Positions 42,710-51,485 of a stretch of DNA of 64,000 nucleotides are shown piece after piece. Below the pieces are notes generated by a model that was given only the letters and a program-made list of their open reading frames with translations, was not told the origin of the DNA and ran no database searches. Position 1 is the first letter of the stretch, and each line of letters starts with the position of its first letter. This DNA comes from Candidatus Obscuribacter sp. (lineage in GTDB: Bacteria; Cyanobacteriota; Vampirovibrionia; Obscuribacterales; Obscuribacteraceae), in contig JADJQZ010000001.1 in NCBI GenBank assembly GCA_016712465.1, forward strand, positions 5,952,001-6,016,000, written 5' to 3'. A program made the translations under genes and the position numbers.

Positions 42710-43840
42710 TTACTTGGGTCCGGACAGGAGCGCGAGCGCTGCCTCCTCTTGCTTGCCTTCGTCCTCCACGACAAGATCAGGCTGCACCCCGGAAGACGGC
42801 AGATTCTGCCCATCGATATTGATGTACCGGGCGGTCACCAATTGCAAACCGGTATCTGCCGGCAAGCCGAAAAGCTCAGTGTGATACCATTGCCCCGCCG
42901 AATGGGTGCCCACAACCTTAGCCCGCCCGCTCTTCTGCAACGAGTAAGCCAAAGTTTCGGCTTCAGCGGCGGTGCCTTTGTTAATCAAGACCACCAGGGG
43001 TCTCTCGGTATAGCGCCAGGCCGCTGGAATAGCGGCTGTAACTCTGGCAGATACCTGACCGCGCATGTAAATCGACAGGAATTTATTGTTAGTGTCAGAA
43101 AGAGCATTGAAAATATTCAGCCAGCAATCAACCATGCCGCCGGGATTATCCCGCAAGTCAAGCACAATTGCGCCTGGTTCGCTTAGAGACTGGAGTGCAC
43201 CGGCAAATTCAGGAAAGGCAAGGAGACCGAAGCGGTACAACTTTATCAAGGCCACATTACCCGGCAACTTTCGGCACTGTAGGTTGGCCGCAACAATTGC
43301 AATTCGCGCAACTTCTCTAATATGCTCTATGTTTTCACGCTTGAACTTGAGCTTGCAAGAACTTCCCTCCGGTCCTCGAATCAACTTGGCTACAGAAGTT
43401 TCCGATAGCCCCAGCACAGGCTTGCCATCCACGGCGATAATTTCGTCTCCCACTTCAAGACCAGCCATAGCAGCCGGGCTTCCCTCCAACACCCGCCGGA
43501 TCAAAAGCCTGCCATCAGGGTCTCGCTTCAAATTGATGCCGATTCCATAAACTTTCAATTTCTGCATATCAACAGCGATTTGATAATCAGGCTGACTGAG
43601 ATACTTATTCAATGGGTTATTAAGCGAAGCCAGAAGATTCTCCACCGCCTGCGCCGGGTCGGTGCAGGCGGAAGACTGGCACTTGGGCAAAGAAGGCACC
43701 TCGAAATAGTTGTCTTCCACCAGTTGCCGGGCCCGATCATAAAGGGGCACAGCTTTCTCGCCAACAGCGAGGGACTGACCGGCAAAAACGGTGGAAAGCC
43801 CGAGACAGAAGACTAAACGACTTGCGGTGGCTTTTTTCAT
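42710..43840 (-). CDS. S41 (C-terminal processing) protease-like protein, catalytic residues lost
   Basis: A 376-aa protein with a signal peptide (L-V-F-C-L-G-L-S-T-V-F-A-G-Q-S-L-A). A PDZ domain (about 110-180: L-I-R-R-V-L-E-G-S-P-A-A-M-A-G-L-E-V-G-D-E-I-I-A-V-D-G) is followed by the S41 core with L-D-L-R-D-N-P-G-G. In active CtpA/Prc the serine lies in G-(S/T)-A-S-A-S-E; here it reads G-T-A-A-E-A-E. The Lys of G-x-x-T-F-G-K-G is also replaced (G-T-H-S-A-G-Q-W). Both members of the Ser-Lys dyad are absent, so it is probably a non-proteolytic binding or scaffold protein. The frame is otherwise intact. Confidence 0.85.
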   Translation of the reverse strand: MKKATASRLVFCLGLSTVFAGQSLAVGEKAVPLYDRARQLVEDNYFEVPSLPKCQSSACTDPAQAVENLLASLNNPLNKYLSQPDYQIAVDMQKLKVYGIGINLKRDPDGRLLIRRVLEGSPAAMAGLEVGDEIIAVDGKPVLGLSETSVAKLIRGPEGSSCKLKFKRENIEHIREVARIAIVAANLQCRKLPGNVALIKLYRFGLLAFPEFAGALQSLSEPGAIVLDLRDNPGGMVDCWLNIFNALSDTNNKFLSIYMRGQVSARVTAAIPAAWRYTERPLVVLINKGTAAEAETLAYSLQKSGRAKVVGTHSAGQWYHTELFGLPADTGLQLVTARYINIDGQNLPSSGVQPDLVVEDEGKQEEAALALLSGPK

Positions 43841-43933
43841 GCAAAGGAACCGGGCTTATCCTGTAAACTTCAGAGTACTAACCTAGCACAAAGACAGTTG
43901 TTATGATGAATTTCGCCAGGACGAGACCTTAGC

Positions 43934-44708
43934 ATGTTTTCAAACCATCAAAAGCTTCTTGACTCAGTTTCCATCGCTGCCCCCTGCCCGATCAAATGGA
44001 GCGAGATGGAAGGCGATGCTACAGTTCGCCACTGCTCCTTGTGCAAACTAAACGTCTATAACATCTCGCAAATGAATCGAGATGAAGCTGAGACTTTCTT
44101 GAGCAAAGCCACTGGTGAGATTTGCCTGCAACTTTACCGGCGCCGGGACGGCACCCTTATCACCAAAGACTGCCCAACTGGCATCAGGCTTAGAGACAGG
44201 CTGCACTTGCGACTGAAGAGCGCAGCGGCTGCTTTAGTTGCCCTTCTAAATACAGTCGCCGCCTTCGCCCAGAATCAACCTCCCAATCCCCCTCTCTCCA
44301 GAAGGAGGAAGAATAGAAGGTCCACGCAACAGAGAAATTTTCACAATCGAAGGTACGGCTTCCGGCGGAAGATACTACACGTCCGGCAAAAATGAAAAGG
44401 AAAGCTTAGATAAATACCAAAACTCCGCTAAGCTCGAACAGACGGATACACTGAAATCAGGAAAGGTTGACACGAAAGCCCTCGACGCCTATACAGCCGC
44501 AAAGCTGGCCGAAAAAGAGAAGAAATTGGCAGAGGCACTGTCTTGCTACGAAAGGTCCATCGCTACTTTTCGCAATTCGCCAGGTACCTTCGACCCCGCC
44601 TTTGCCCGCCAGGTGGCGAAGAGCTATGGCAGACTGTTGCGAAAAACGAAAAACCCTGAAAAGGCAAAATTGATTGAACGCGAGTTTTGTCGCTTCAAGG
44701 CACATTAG
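43934..44708 (+). pseudogene. Cys/Trp-motif protein frameshifted at a C5 run
   Basis: From ATG 43934 the frame encodes C-P-I-K-W-S-E-M-E-G-D-A-T-V-R-H-C-S-L-C ... L-Y-R-R-R-D-G-T, a small domain common in several phyla. A hydrophobic segment (A-A-A-A-L-V-A-L-L-N-T-V-A-A-F-A) follows. After a run of five C (44288-44292) this frame becomes Arg-rich and stops at 44395. The frame shifted by one base runs on open for about 140 codons to TAG 44708 (P-L-S-P-E-G-G-R-I-E-G ... A-E-A-L-S-C-Y-E-R-S-I), with TPR-like helices. One extra C explains it; an indel mutation, phase variation or sequencing error cannot be told apart. The restored product would be about 257 aa. Confidence 0.75.
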
Positions 44709-45015
44709 CGCCTTCAATCACTTTTCTGCGCCTGAAATTACAGTCTGGTAAACTTGCCGCAGGCGAATCACCAGTCGAACAATTTTCGGCAAGTTTGGTC
44801 AGAAGAGATATTCCAGTGGTCGTGGAGTTCGGTCACGTGACAGGACCGATCGAAGATTTCGAGAGCTTCGACAATTCTCAGGACCATTTGAATTTATCAG
44901 AAAACGTAGATGCTTTCCTAAATGGCAAGTCAGATACGCTGTTTGGCTTTGACAGTCGGGTCACGCCTAGATGATAGGAATGAAGATTCCGAAGCGCAAC
45001 CGAATGCATCGAGAG
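44709..45015. other. Gap after the frameshifted gene
   Basis: A 95-codon ORF (44687-44974, plus) starts inside the previous gene in another frame and has no recognisable family; it is treated as chance. A 26-bp near copy of the end of the gene at 45446 lies at about 44714-44739. No RNA gene is seen. Confidence 0.45.
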
Positions 45016-45393
45016 CTACTCTGAACCAACTCTGATACCCAACTCCAACTGTTTCTTCTTCGATAACGCTCTGGCAATCATCTCATATGAGCGCTTGATG
45101 CAATCCTTCAGCCCATCATCATTGAGACCGGGCTTGCCATAGTGCTGTATCCACTTCAGTCCACGCGACGCAAGATAGGGCGCACCGCGCAAGCCGGGCC
45201 TTTCCTTCAAGATCTCAAAATTCATATCTGAGACTTTGAAGGTAACTGCAAACTCTTCACTATCGCCATCTTCCCAGCCGCCAATGGCAAAGACTTTGCC
45301 TCCCACTTTCCAGACATGAGATTCGCCCCACTGCTTCACGTATGTGGTAGCAGGCAGCTTCTTACAAAAATCATTGAATTGCTTTTCGTTCAT
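45016..45393 (-). CDS. MmcQ/YjbR-family protein
   Basis: A 125-aa cytosolic protein. The pattern F-x-x-F-C-K-K-L-P-x(4)-V-K-x-W-G-E-S-H-V-W-K-V-G-G-K-V-F-A-I-G-G-W, followed by L-K-W-I-Q-H and the C-terminal I-K-R-S-Y-E-M-I-A, is the YjbR/MmcQ fold, similar to CyaY. These proteins bind DNA in one studied case, but their function is largely unknown. AGGA precedes the ATG. Full family length with no defects. Confidence 0.85.
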   Translation of the reverse strand: MNEKQFNDFCKKLPATTYVKQWGESHVWKVGGKVFAIGGWEDGDSEEFAVTFKVSDMNFEILKERPGLRGAPYLASRGLKWIQHYGKPGLNDDGLKDCIKRSYEMIARALSKKKQLELGIRVGSE

Positions 45394-45445
45394 CGACTAA
45401 TCCTAGCAGAAACCCTGCAACCTGAAGACTCGCCAAACAAAGTAC

Positions 45446-46258
45446 TCAATCACTTTTCTGAGCCTGAAGTTTAATCAATAGAATGCCGGGCAAGACTTCT
45501 TCCTCAGCCCGCAAGACGCGGCGGGTTCGTTCCAGGGGCGGATTGTAGCTATACAAGACAAGCTTGGTGCGCGCATTGACCATCTCCTCATTCAGCTTTT
45601 GCAAGTTTGGATCCCTATCTCGCATCAAGGCCTGCCAGGTGCCGGCAGCTTTAAATGCCAGGGGCAGACCTCCCACGGAAAGTGCCACCACTAGAAATGC
45701 GGCAAGCCCGACTGAAGCCCATAAACTCTTAGTTTTGCCGCCGCAAACTATTATTCCGATCAGACTGGCAGGAACAGCAATGGCAGTAAAAATATTCACC
45801 ATAGCCTGCGCTCTGGCACCGGCAAATTCATACTTACCTCCGAGCACACCGGTTGCATTCAAGGCAAAAGGCAACCAGATAAGAAAGAGACTGGTGCTCA
45901 TGGCCAGAACATATTGCTTGAGAGGATCAGCCTCTGGAGCCGACGATTCTTCGGCTTCACTTTCATCGCCTTCGGAAACTGCGGCATCTTCACAAGACAA
46001 GCATCCATCAGAAGTACCGGGCGCCGGACCTTCCTGACCTTCCGGAATGTCGTGCTCTGCCTGCGCACTTTCCTCTACGGCAGAATTCGACAAGAGATCT
46101 GCCTCATCCTTGCCTGCAGCATCCGTGAGACCTTCCGGCGCAAGCTCTGCCGACTGCAGAGCCGCGACTTCCTCAACAGGGGCTTCCTCAGTGTGGACTT
46201 TCTCAGATGGTGGATCCGGCTTGGACCAGCGGCTAATATCGGACAAAGCAACTACCAT
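45446..46258 (-). CDS. Membrane protein with acidic cytoplasmic N-terminus
   Basis: A 270-aa protein. Residues 1-112 are strongly acidic (E/D/A/P-rich) with one C-L-S-C pair. Three hydrophobic segments follow at about 115-133, 150-170 and 178-198. The C-terminal 70 residues are charged, with an R-x-R-R-V-L-R-A-E-E-E segment. No family recognised. It is divergent from the sirtuin gene, with about 106 bases between starts. Confidence 0.7.
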   Translation of the reverse strand: MVVALSDISRWSKPDPPSEKVHTEEAPVEEVAALQSAELAPEGLTDAAGKDEADLLSNSAVEESAQAEHDIPEGQEGPAPGTSDGCLSCEDAAVSEGDESEAEESSAPEADPLKQYVLAMSTSLFLIWLPFALNATGVLGGKYEFAGARAQAMVNIFTAIAVPASLIGIIVCGGKTKSLWASVGLAAFLVVALSVGGLPLAFKAAGTWQALMRDRDPNLQKLNEEMVNARTKLVLYSYNPPLERTRRVLRAEEEVLPGILLIKLQAQKSD

Positions 46259-46364
46259 TCATCGATGTAACAAAAGCCAAGCATCAGCTTCAGAAATTAT
46301 AGCAGCGCAAAAGCAGCAGCAAACTCACGTGCTACGCTGGGAAGAGCGACAAGGGGGTAAGCCG

Positions 46365-47228
46365 ATGCCTGGATCTCTGACCACCCTGATAGAGTCTAAT
46401 TTAAGAAGAGCCGGTCGCTTACTTATGGATGCCGATGCCGTGCTCATAGGGGCAGGTGCAGGCATGAGCGTCGACTCCGGCTTGCCCGACTACCGGGGCA
46501 CCAGAGGCTTCTGGACTGCCTATCCTGCTTTTGCCGGGCGAACCTACGCAGAAATAGCCGGCCCCACTCTCATGCAAGACAAGCCGGAACAGGCCTGGGC
46601 CTTCTTCGGTCACTGCTTCGAGTTGTATCGAAAAACACCCCCTCATGTCGGCTATTTCAAACTGAGAGAAACGCTTGAGCAATTAGGTAAGGAATATTTT
46701 GTTTTTACAAGCAATATTGACGGCTTCTTCAGAAGGTCCGATTATCTGTGCTCAAGTATTTATGAAGTGCACGGCTCCATCAACCGCTTGCAGTGTCGCC
46801 GGGGGCTAGATTGCGGCAGTCATACCTGGTCGGCAGAAGATCTGTATATCGAGGTAGACCTGGAGCAAATGCTTGCCACCAGCCCCTTACCTCGCTGCAT
46901 TAAGTGCGAAGATTTTGCCAGACCCAATGTGCTTCTCTTTGGCGATCGACACTGGGTGCCCCATGCAGTAATTAAAGAAGAGAACCTCTATGAAGCCTGG
47001 CTGGCAAAACTAAGGGCCGAGGGCAAGCAAATCGTCTCTATTGAACTGGGTGCCGGTCAGGCTGTACCGACCGTGCGAATTGAATGCCAGAGGCGCAGCC
47101 GCAATTTGATAAGGGTCAATCCCTATGAATTTGAGGCGGCACCGCACTGCGTATCATTACCGCTCAATGCCCTGGAGGCCATCGAACAGATCGTGGCCGC
47201 GGTGAAAGATCTCATGGCTGAAAAATAG
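46365..47228 (+). CDS. Sir2-family NAD-dependent deacylase-like protein
   Basis: The ATG 46365 (287 aa) has GGGGG about 9 bases upstream; an upstream open frame reaching 46047 is mostly antisense to the neighbour. NAD motif G29-A-G-A-G-M-S-V-D-S-G-L-P-D-Y-R-G is intact. T-S-N-I-D-G stands for the usual T-Q-N-I-D, and catalytic H136 lies in E-V-H-G-S. Zinc Cys pairs are C144/C150 (five residues between instead of two) and C178xxC181. P-N-V-L-L-F-G-D replaces P-x-V-V-x-F-G-E. It is a divergent sirtuin; deacylation with NAD is plausible. Lys targets unknown. Confidence 0.88.
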   Translation: MPGSLTTLIESNLRRAGRLLMDADAVLIGAGAGMSVDSGLPDYRGTRGFWTAYPAFAGRTYAEIAGPTLMQDKPEQAWAFFGHCFELYRKTPPHVGYFKLRETLEQLGKEYFVFTSNIDGFFRRSDYLCSSIYEVHGSINRLQCRRGLDCGSHTWSAEDLYIEVDLEQMLATSPLPRCIKCEDFARPNVLLFGDRHWVPHAVIKEENLYEAWLAKLRAEGKQIVSIELGAGQAVPTVRIECQRRSRNLIRVNPYEFEAAPHCVSLPLNALEAIEQIVAAVKDLMAEK

Positions 47229-47255
47229 CCACGAGCCTGGCGCGGCTCAGGGCGT

Positions 47256-49031
47256 TCACTTCAATCGCTGTATCTCGCCAAGCGCCAGGAAATATTCGTC
47301 CATATGCTTATCTCCTTCACGCTCTACTTTCCGCAAATAATGGAGGGCTTCCTCTTTGCGCCCAGCATAGCTGAGATTCAGACCAATAATGGTGCCCTTA
47401 AAAGTAAGCGCTCGTTTCTCTTGCACCGTAGAGAAAAACCGCTCGGCGCTGATTTCATTTTTCAAATACAGTAGCTCTCCACTGGATAGCAGACCAGGGT
47501 TTGCCCCCTTCAAGTAATCAAGCACCGCCACTACCTGCGGTTCCTTCTTCATCTTGCGATAGCCGAGCATAGCCCATACAGCCGCCGGCAGAGCGCTTCT
47601 TCCCTTAGCACCGCTCTGCCGCAAATATTGCTCGAAATCACGGCAGGCAAGCTCCGTATCACCGGCCACAAAATAAACCATGCCCCGGTCGAAGTAGACC
47701 TCTTTACCGCCCAGACCGGCCTTAGCCATGCGGCTATAAAGACTAATGAGCCTGTTGTAGTCCTTTTTACCTGTTTTTAGACCGCCCGCAAATGGCGTCA
47801 GGGCAGCCAGATCATCGGCGGCCTGTTCAAAATAGCCCTGCTTGGCGGCAATTGCCGCTCGCGCCCGGTAAGACTCTTCATCGTGAAAGAGGCTCGTATA
47901 TTGTTCAAGGTCGGCGAGGGCTTTCTCATCTTCGCCGATGGCTTTATAGCAAAGCCCCCTCACTTTATGGGCCAGACCGATATATTGATCCAGTTCCAGC
48001 ACCTTTGTGAAATAGGGAATCGCGTCTTTGTACTTATGCTGGCAATAGAGCGCCACGCCTATTACATAATATGCACTTGCAAACTGCGGATTGACTTTCA
48101 AGGCATGCTTGGCATCGACAACGGCATCAGCATAACGAGCCTGGCGGATGTAGATGTAGGCGCGGCAAACATAGTCATCGGCAACTTTATCAGGGCGAGC
48201 GGCAATGACCCGATTGATGTCGTTCAGAGCCAGCTTGATGGAACCCATGTCTCCATAGGCCCGTGCCCGTTTCTGCAGAATGTAATAATTGTCGGGTTCC
48301 AGTTTGAGAGCCTGGTTCAATTTTTCCATAGCCTCAGAAACTCGCCCTGAATCTCTCAGGGCCTCAGCCAGATTATTCAGGTAAAGGGTTGTACCCGGCG
48401 ACAACTCCACCGCTTTTCGGAAGTCTCTTATGGCGGCTTGCACATCTCCCAGACCAAGATAAGCCAGTCCTCTGGAATTCCAGGCACCGGCATCCTTTGC
48501 ATCGTACTTGAGAGCAAGGGAGGCATAGGACAAGGCATGGCGATGTTTGCGCTCTCGGTATTCAAAGGTGCTCTTCAATTCATAACCGGGAGCGTAGCGC
48601 GGGTTACTCTCAATACACTTATTGACCGCAATGCGCGCCGCCTGAAAGTCCTCCTGGTGACTGAGGATATCCGCCTGCCAGTAATACGCGACAAAATCCC
48701 GGGGATTACGGGCCAGACAAACATCGATCTCCTTTAAGGCAGCATCATAATTTAAGCGGTCATGCAGAATTTCGATCTTCTCATGCCTGTAGCGATTCTC
48801 CTGCGGATACTGACGAAGCAGGCTATCGGCCAGTCGCTCCGCCTCTCGGCTGTGCTTTGCTTTGTTGAGCTTGCTTATCTCTTTGCACTTAGCAATAACA
48901 GACGACTGACTGGGTTCCAGAGCTGAAGACTGACTGACAGCTAAGCACATGAGCACAAACAAGGAAGAAAGAGCAAAACCCTTTCTTCTTACGGGAGAAC
49001 GTTCAATGTATCTTTGCATTATAGATACCAT
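47256..49031 (-). CDS. Exported TPR protein
   Basis: A 591-aa protein with a signal peptide (A-L-S-S-L-F-V-L-M-C-L-A-V-S-Q-S-S-A) and about eleven TPR units spanning residues 45-560, e.g. G-L-A-Y-L-G-L-G-D-V-Q-A-A-I-R-D-F-R-K-A-V-E-L-S-P. The arrangement is a pure protein-interaction scaffold. ATG 49031 or ATG 49019 may be the start. It follows the TerD-like gene by 18 bases on the same strand, so the two are probably one transcript. Confidence 0.85.
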   Translation of the reverse strand: MVSIMQRYIERSPVRRKGFALSSLFVLMCLAVSQSSALEPSQSSVIAKCKEISKLNKAKHSREAERLADSLLRQYPQENRYRHEKIEILHDRLNYDAALKEIDVCLARNPRDFVAYYWQADILSHQEDFQAARIAVNKCIESNPRYAPGYELKSTFEYRERKHRHALSYASLALKYDAKDAGAWNSRGLAYLGLGDVQAAIRDFRKAVELSPGTTLYLNNLAEALRDSGRVSEAMEKLNQALKLEPDNYYILQKRARAYGDMGSIKLALNDINRVIAARPDKVADDYVCRAYIYIRQARYADAVVDAKHALKVNPQFASAYYVIGVALYCQHKYKDAIPYFTKVLELDQYIGLAHKVRGLCYKAIGEDEKALADLEQYTSLFHDEESYRARAAIAAKQGYFEQAADDLAALTPFAGGLKTGKKDYNRLISLYSRMAKAGLGGKEVYFDRGMVYFVAGDTELACRDFEQYLRQSGAKGRSALPAAVWAMLGYRKMKKEPQVVAVLDYLKGANPGLLSSGELLYLKNEISAERFFSTVQEKRALTFKGTIIGLNLSYAGRKEEALHYLRKVEREGDKHMDEYFLALGEIQRLK

Positions 49032-49049
49032 CGTGAAGACGGCACAGCC

Positions 49050-51170
49050 CTAGTTTTGCATGTACTCACCGGCAAGTTTGGCCAGGTCGAAAGGCGTGCC
49101 GTCTTCGACGCTGAAGCAATGGTCGGCACCATCTCGGCTATCACAGAAACTTCCCCGGGCTTCGATATGCAACTTCAAGAGATCATAAACGTTGGGTTTC
49201 TTGAGCATTACCATAGATTTGAGCATCAGTTGAATGCCCCAGAGATTGGCAGCCACCGTGGTGATCCAGAGAGGCCAGCGCGTCAGAGCCAGATCCGCCC
49301 AGATCAGTTGCCGTTCCCGCAGATCAAAGACTGCCGGTATGGCAATGCGACTGTCGGAAGTTATATCAAGGCGGTCTTCCACCAGGCGCGGTTCATAAAT
49401 TTCGCCCGAACCAGGCTTTTGCCGTGCCATCCAACCGGTGAAGCATTCGGGCAGATCACAAAACGGCTCATGGGTAAAAGCTTTGATCACGGGCACCACA
49501 TAACGAACTTTCTTCTCCATCAATAAACTGATGGATACATCAATAAACTCGCTGGCGCCCTGGGGTGCATCAACAATGTCGCCGCTATGAACCCCGCCGT
49601 AGCTCTTCAAATTGTAATAGGTGACGGCATCTAAATAGTTGAAGTCTTTGTCGAAAAAAACCGCCGACAGATCCACGTCCGCTCTGCCGCGGCCATTTCT
49701 CCAGAAAAGAAAGAAGCGTAGAGTATCTTTGTCCGGCAGAGCGAGGCGGCTGCCGCGAGCCATGGTACGAAAGGATTTCGAGGCGGAGCGCAGCGCGAAA
49801 GGCAAATTGAAATTGACGAGTGCCGGCGACAAATAGCATCTACCCAGTGGCGGCAGTTTAGCAAAGCGAGCTTTCAAAAGCTTCTCGCAAAGCACCAGTA
49901 GACGCAGGCAGACAGACTCATCCAAATCGGCCAGTTGATTATCCACGGCCATGGCTTTTGTCACCTGCCCTTTGGGCAAGAAGACACGCTTTTCAGCCTT
50001 GTCTTTCTTGCAGCGTTCCCCAAAATGCGTCCGCAGTTGCAAAAGCATGGCGGTGGTAATGCCGTCGGAAACCGCCTCAAAAGCATCGATGACGGCAGTA
50101 TTTTGCTCTGGGAAGCGCCGCAACAAGTGATCTAGCCTTCTGGCAAACAGTCCCGGTCTACTTTTCAATATTTGCAATAACTGCTCCAGGTTGCCTTCGG
50201 TGAAGCGCAGTTCCACTTGCTGATTGAAGGTCTCAAGCTTTTTGTCGTGGCGCAAACCTTGAAAAGCGGCAAAGGTCTTCGGATAAAGCCGGGCAAATTC
50301 TCCCGGGTGCAATCTCTCGGCAAGCCTCAAGAAGCGACCTTTATATCTGCGCAAATCTTCTTCAAGATTGGAGCAAGACTCCAGGGCTTTCAGCATCAGT
50401 CGCCTGTGGGGGCGCTTGAGCTGGGCAAAGCGCGTCGGCTTAGCCAAAGATACGTCACCGCCGTTGATGGCACAGGCCAACCGCAAAACATCAATGGTGG
50501 TGGTCAAATGCTTGAGTACAAAATCAGGATCGCGCTCAAGAATAAGCTTGAGCAAATAGATCTTATTCTCGCGGTTGGGAAAATCGGCAGCCAAGCTATC
50601 GATCAATGCTTCCGCCCGCTCATAGCCTGTCAAAAACCAGCTCAGCTCAGCCTGATTGACGGGCGAAAAGCTGACCACAGACTTGACCAGGTTGAAGAAA
50701 ATAGACTCGAACTCTTCCCTGCTACCAAGACCTATCTCTACCAGACTGCCCTCTTCGCTGAGGGCAGGGCGGGGCAGTTTGAGAGTCTTGGGCTTGAAGA
50801 TGCCGCCAGTTAAATAATGCAGGGCGGCATTGAAATAAAGCTCAGCCTCGCTCATTTTCATGACCTGGCTGGGAAAGTTTGGATAGAGCGGTTCCAGCTT
50901 TTGAAAGTAGCCTTTATGGTAGGCAAGCACCGCCAGAAGTTCGTTATTGAGGGAGGTCAATTCCGGAAGCGAAAGCTTAGCAGCGGCCGTTACCACCTCA
51001 TCGGTGAGTCTGAAGCCCACCGAATGCAAGTTTTTGACAAAAGTAGCCAGATAAACCGTGTCGGCAGGCTCGGCTTGAGTGCCGGCCGGAGCGACTTTGA
51101 CCAATATTTTGCCTTTATGGCGGCAGTAGATATCGTTTTCACACTCTGTGCGAACGCCGGTTTGAAGCAC
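49050..51170 (-). CDS. Large cytosolic protein with C-terminal TerD-like domain
   Basis: A 706-aa protein starting at GTG 51170, with GAGAGG about 5 bases upstream. Most of the N-terminal 470 residues are helical and of unknown fold, with N-terminal Cys (C10, C16). The C-terminal part (nt about 49500-49700) reads R-G-R-A-D-V-D-L-S-A-V-F-F-D ... V-T-Y-Y-N-L-K-S ... H-S-G-D-I-V-D-A-P-Q-G-A-S-E-F-I-D-V, which fits TerD-like calcium-binding domains of the Ter stress system. The arrangement resembles the MXAN_6230/SCO0854 family. No other ter gene is nearby. Function unproven; stress response is an inference from TerD. Confidence 0.7.
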   Translation of the reverse strand: MLQTGVRTECENDIYCRHKGKILVKVAPAGTQAEPADTVYLATFVKNLHSVGFRLTDEVVTAAAKLSLPELTSLNNELLAVLAYHKGYFQKLEPLYPNFPSQVMKMSEAELYFNAALHYLTGGIFKPKTLKLPRPALSEEGSLVEIGLGSREEFESIFFNLVKSVVSFSPVNQAELSWFLTGYERAEALIDSLAADFPNRENKIYLLKLILERDPDFVLKHLTTTIDVLRLACAINGGDVSLAKPTRFAQLKRPHRRLMLKALESCSNLEEDLRRYKGRFLRLAERLHPGEFARLYPKTFAAFQGLRHDKKLETFNQQVELRFTEGNLEQLLQILKSRPGLFARRLDHLLRRFPEQNTAVIDAFEAVSDGITTAMLLQLRTHFGERCKKDKAEKRVFLPKGQVTKAMAVDNQLADLDESVCLRLLVLCEKLLKARFAKLPPLGRCYLSPALVNFNLPFALRSASKSFRTMARGSRLALPDKDTLRFFLFWRNGRGRADVDLSAVFFDKDFNYLDAVTYYNLKSYGGVHSGDIVDAPQGASEFIDVSISLLMEKKVRYVVPVIKAFTHEPFCDLPECFTGWMARQKPGSGEIYEPRLVEDRLDITSDSRIAIPAVFDLRERQLIWADLALTRWPLWITTVAANLWGIQLMLKSMVMLKKPNVYDLLKLHIEARGSFCDSRDGADHCFSVEDGTPFDLAKLAGEYMQN

Positions 51171-51413
51171 AGGGTCCTCTCACTGAATAAAAGATGCCGC
51201 GGTAAGCGATGACTCTAAGGTTTTTTGACAAAAATAGAAGGAAGAACCATCATAGCCGCGACCATAAATTTATAGCATATGGCATACAAGGCCCGCCCAT
51301 CTATTCACACCTGAAGCGCCGTCGAAAGGCAAGCCCGAGTTCTAATCTTATGGCAACCAGTGGCCGCCAATGGCTGCCGGCCACCGAGTCAGACCTGGCA
51401 AAGATTAAATCCG

Positions 51414-51428
51414 CTCCCAAATCGGGAG
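51414..51428. promoter_or_regulatory. higBA operator 1 (inverted repeat)
   Basis: CTCCCAAATCGGGAG: 5-bp arms. The same arms (CTCCC/GGGAG) occur in operator 2, exactly 32 bases further, about three helical turns. Antitoxins of this class repress their own promoter by binding such sites. Confidence 0.6.
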
Positions 51429-51439
51429 ATCCACTTGCC

Positions 51440-51466
51440 GACAGTCTCCCAATTTGGGAGACTGTC
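51440..51466. promoter_or_regulatory. higBA operator 2 (27-bp near-perfect palindrome)
   Basis: GACAGTCTCCCA - ATT - TGGGAGACTGTC: 12-bp arms with a 3-base centre, 20 bases before the higB ATG. A further half site, TGGGAG, lies at 51471-51476 and overlaps the higB Shine-Dalgarno. The inner CTCCCAATTTGGGAG matches operator 1. Confidence 0.75.
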
Positions 51467-51485
51467 AAAATGGGAGCAGAAAGTG

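Larger units (their letters stand above)
51171..51485. other. Regulatory region of the higBA operon
   Basis: 315 bases between the divergent TerD-like gene and higB. TTGACA occurs at 51225-51230, but without a good -10 box at 17 bases. The clear features are the two palindromic operators at 51414-51428 and 51440-51466. A 115-codon ORF through this region overlaps higB out of frame and is rejected. Confidence 0.55.

Noticed and set aside
44687..44974. A 95-codon ORF after the frameshifted gene
   Set aside because: It starts inside the previous gene in another frame, has no ribosome site and no known domain.
46047..46364. Upstream extension of the sirtuin frame
   Set aside because: Mostly antisense to the acidic membrane-protein gene; the internal ATG 46365 has a good ribosome site and the family N-terminus.
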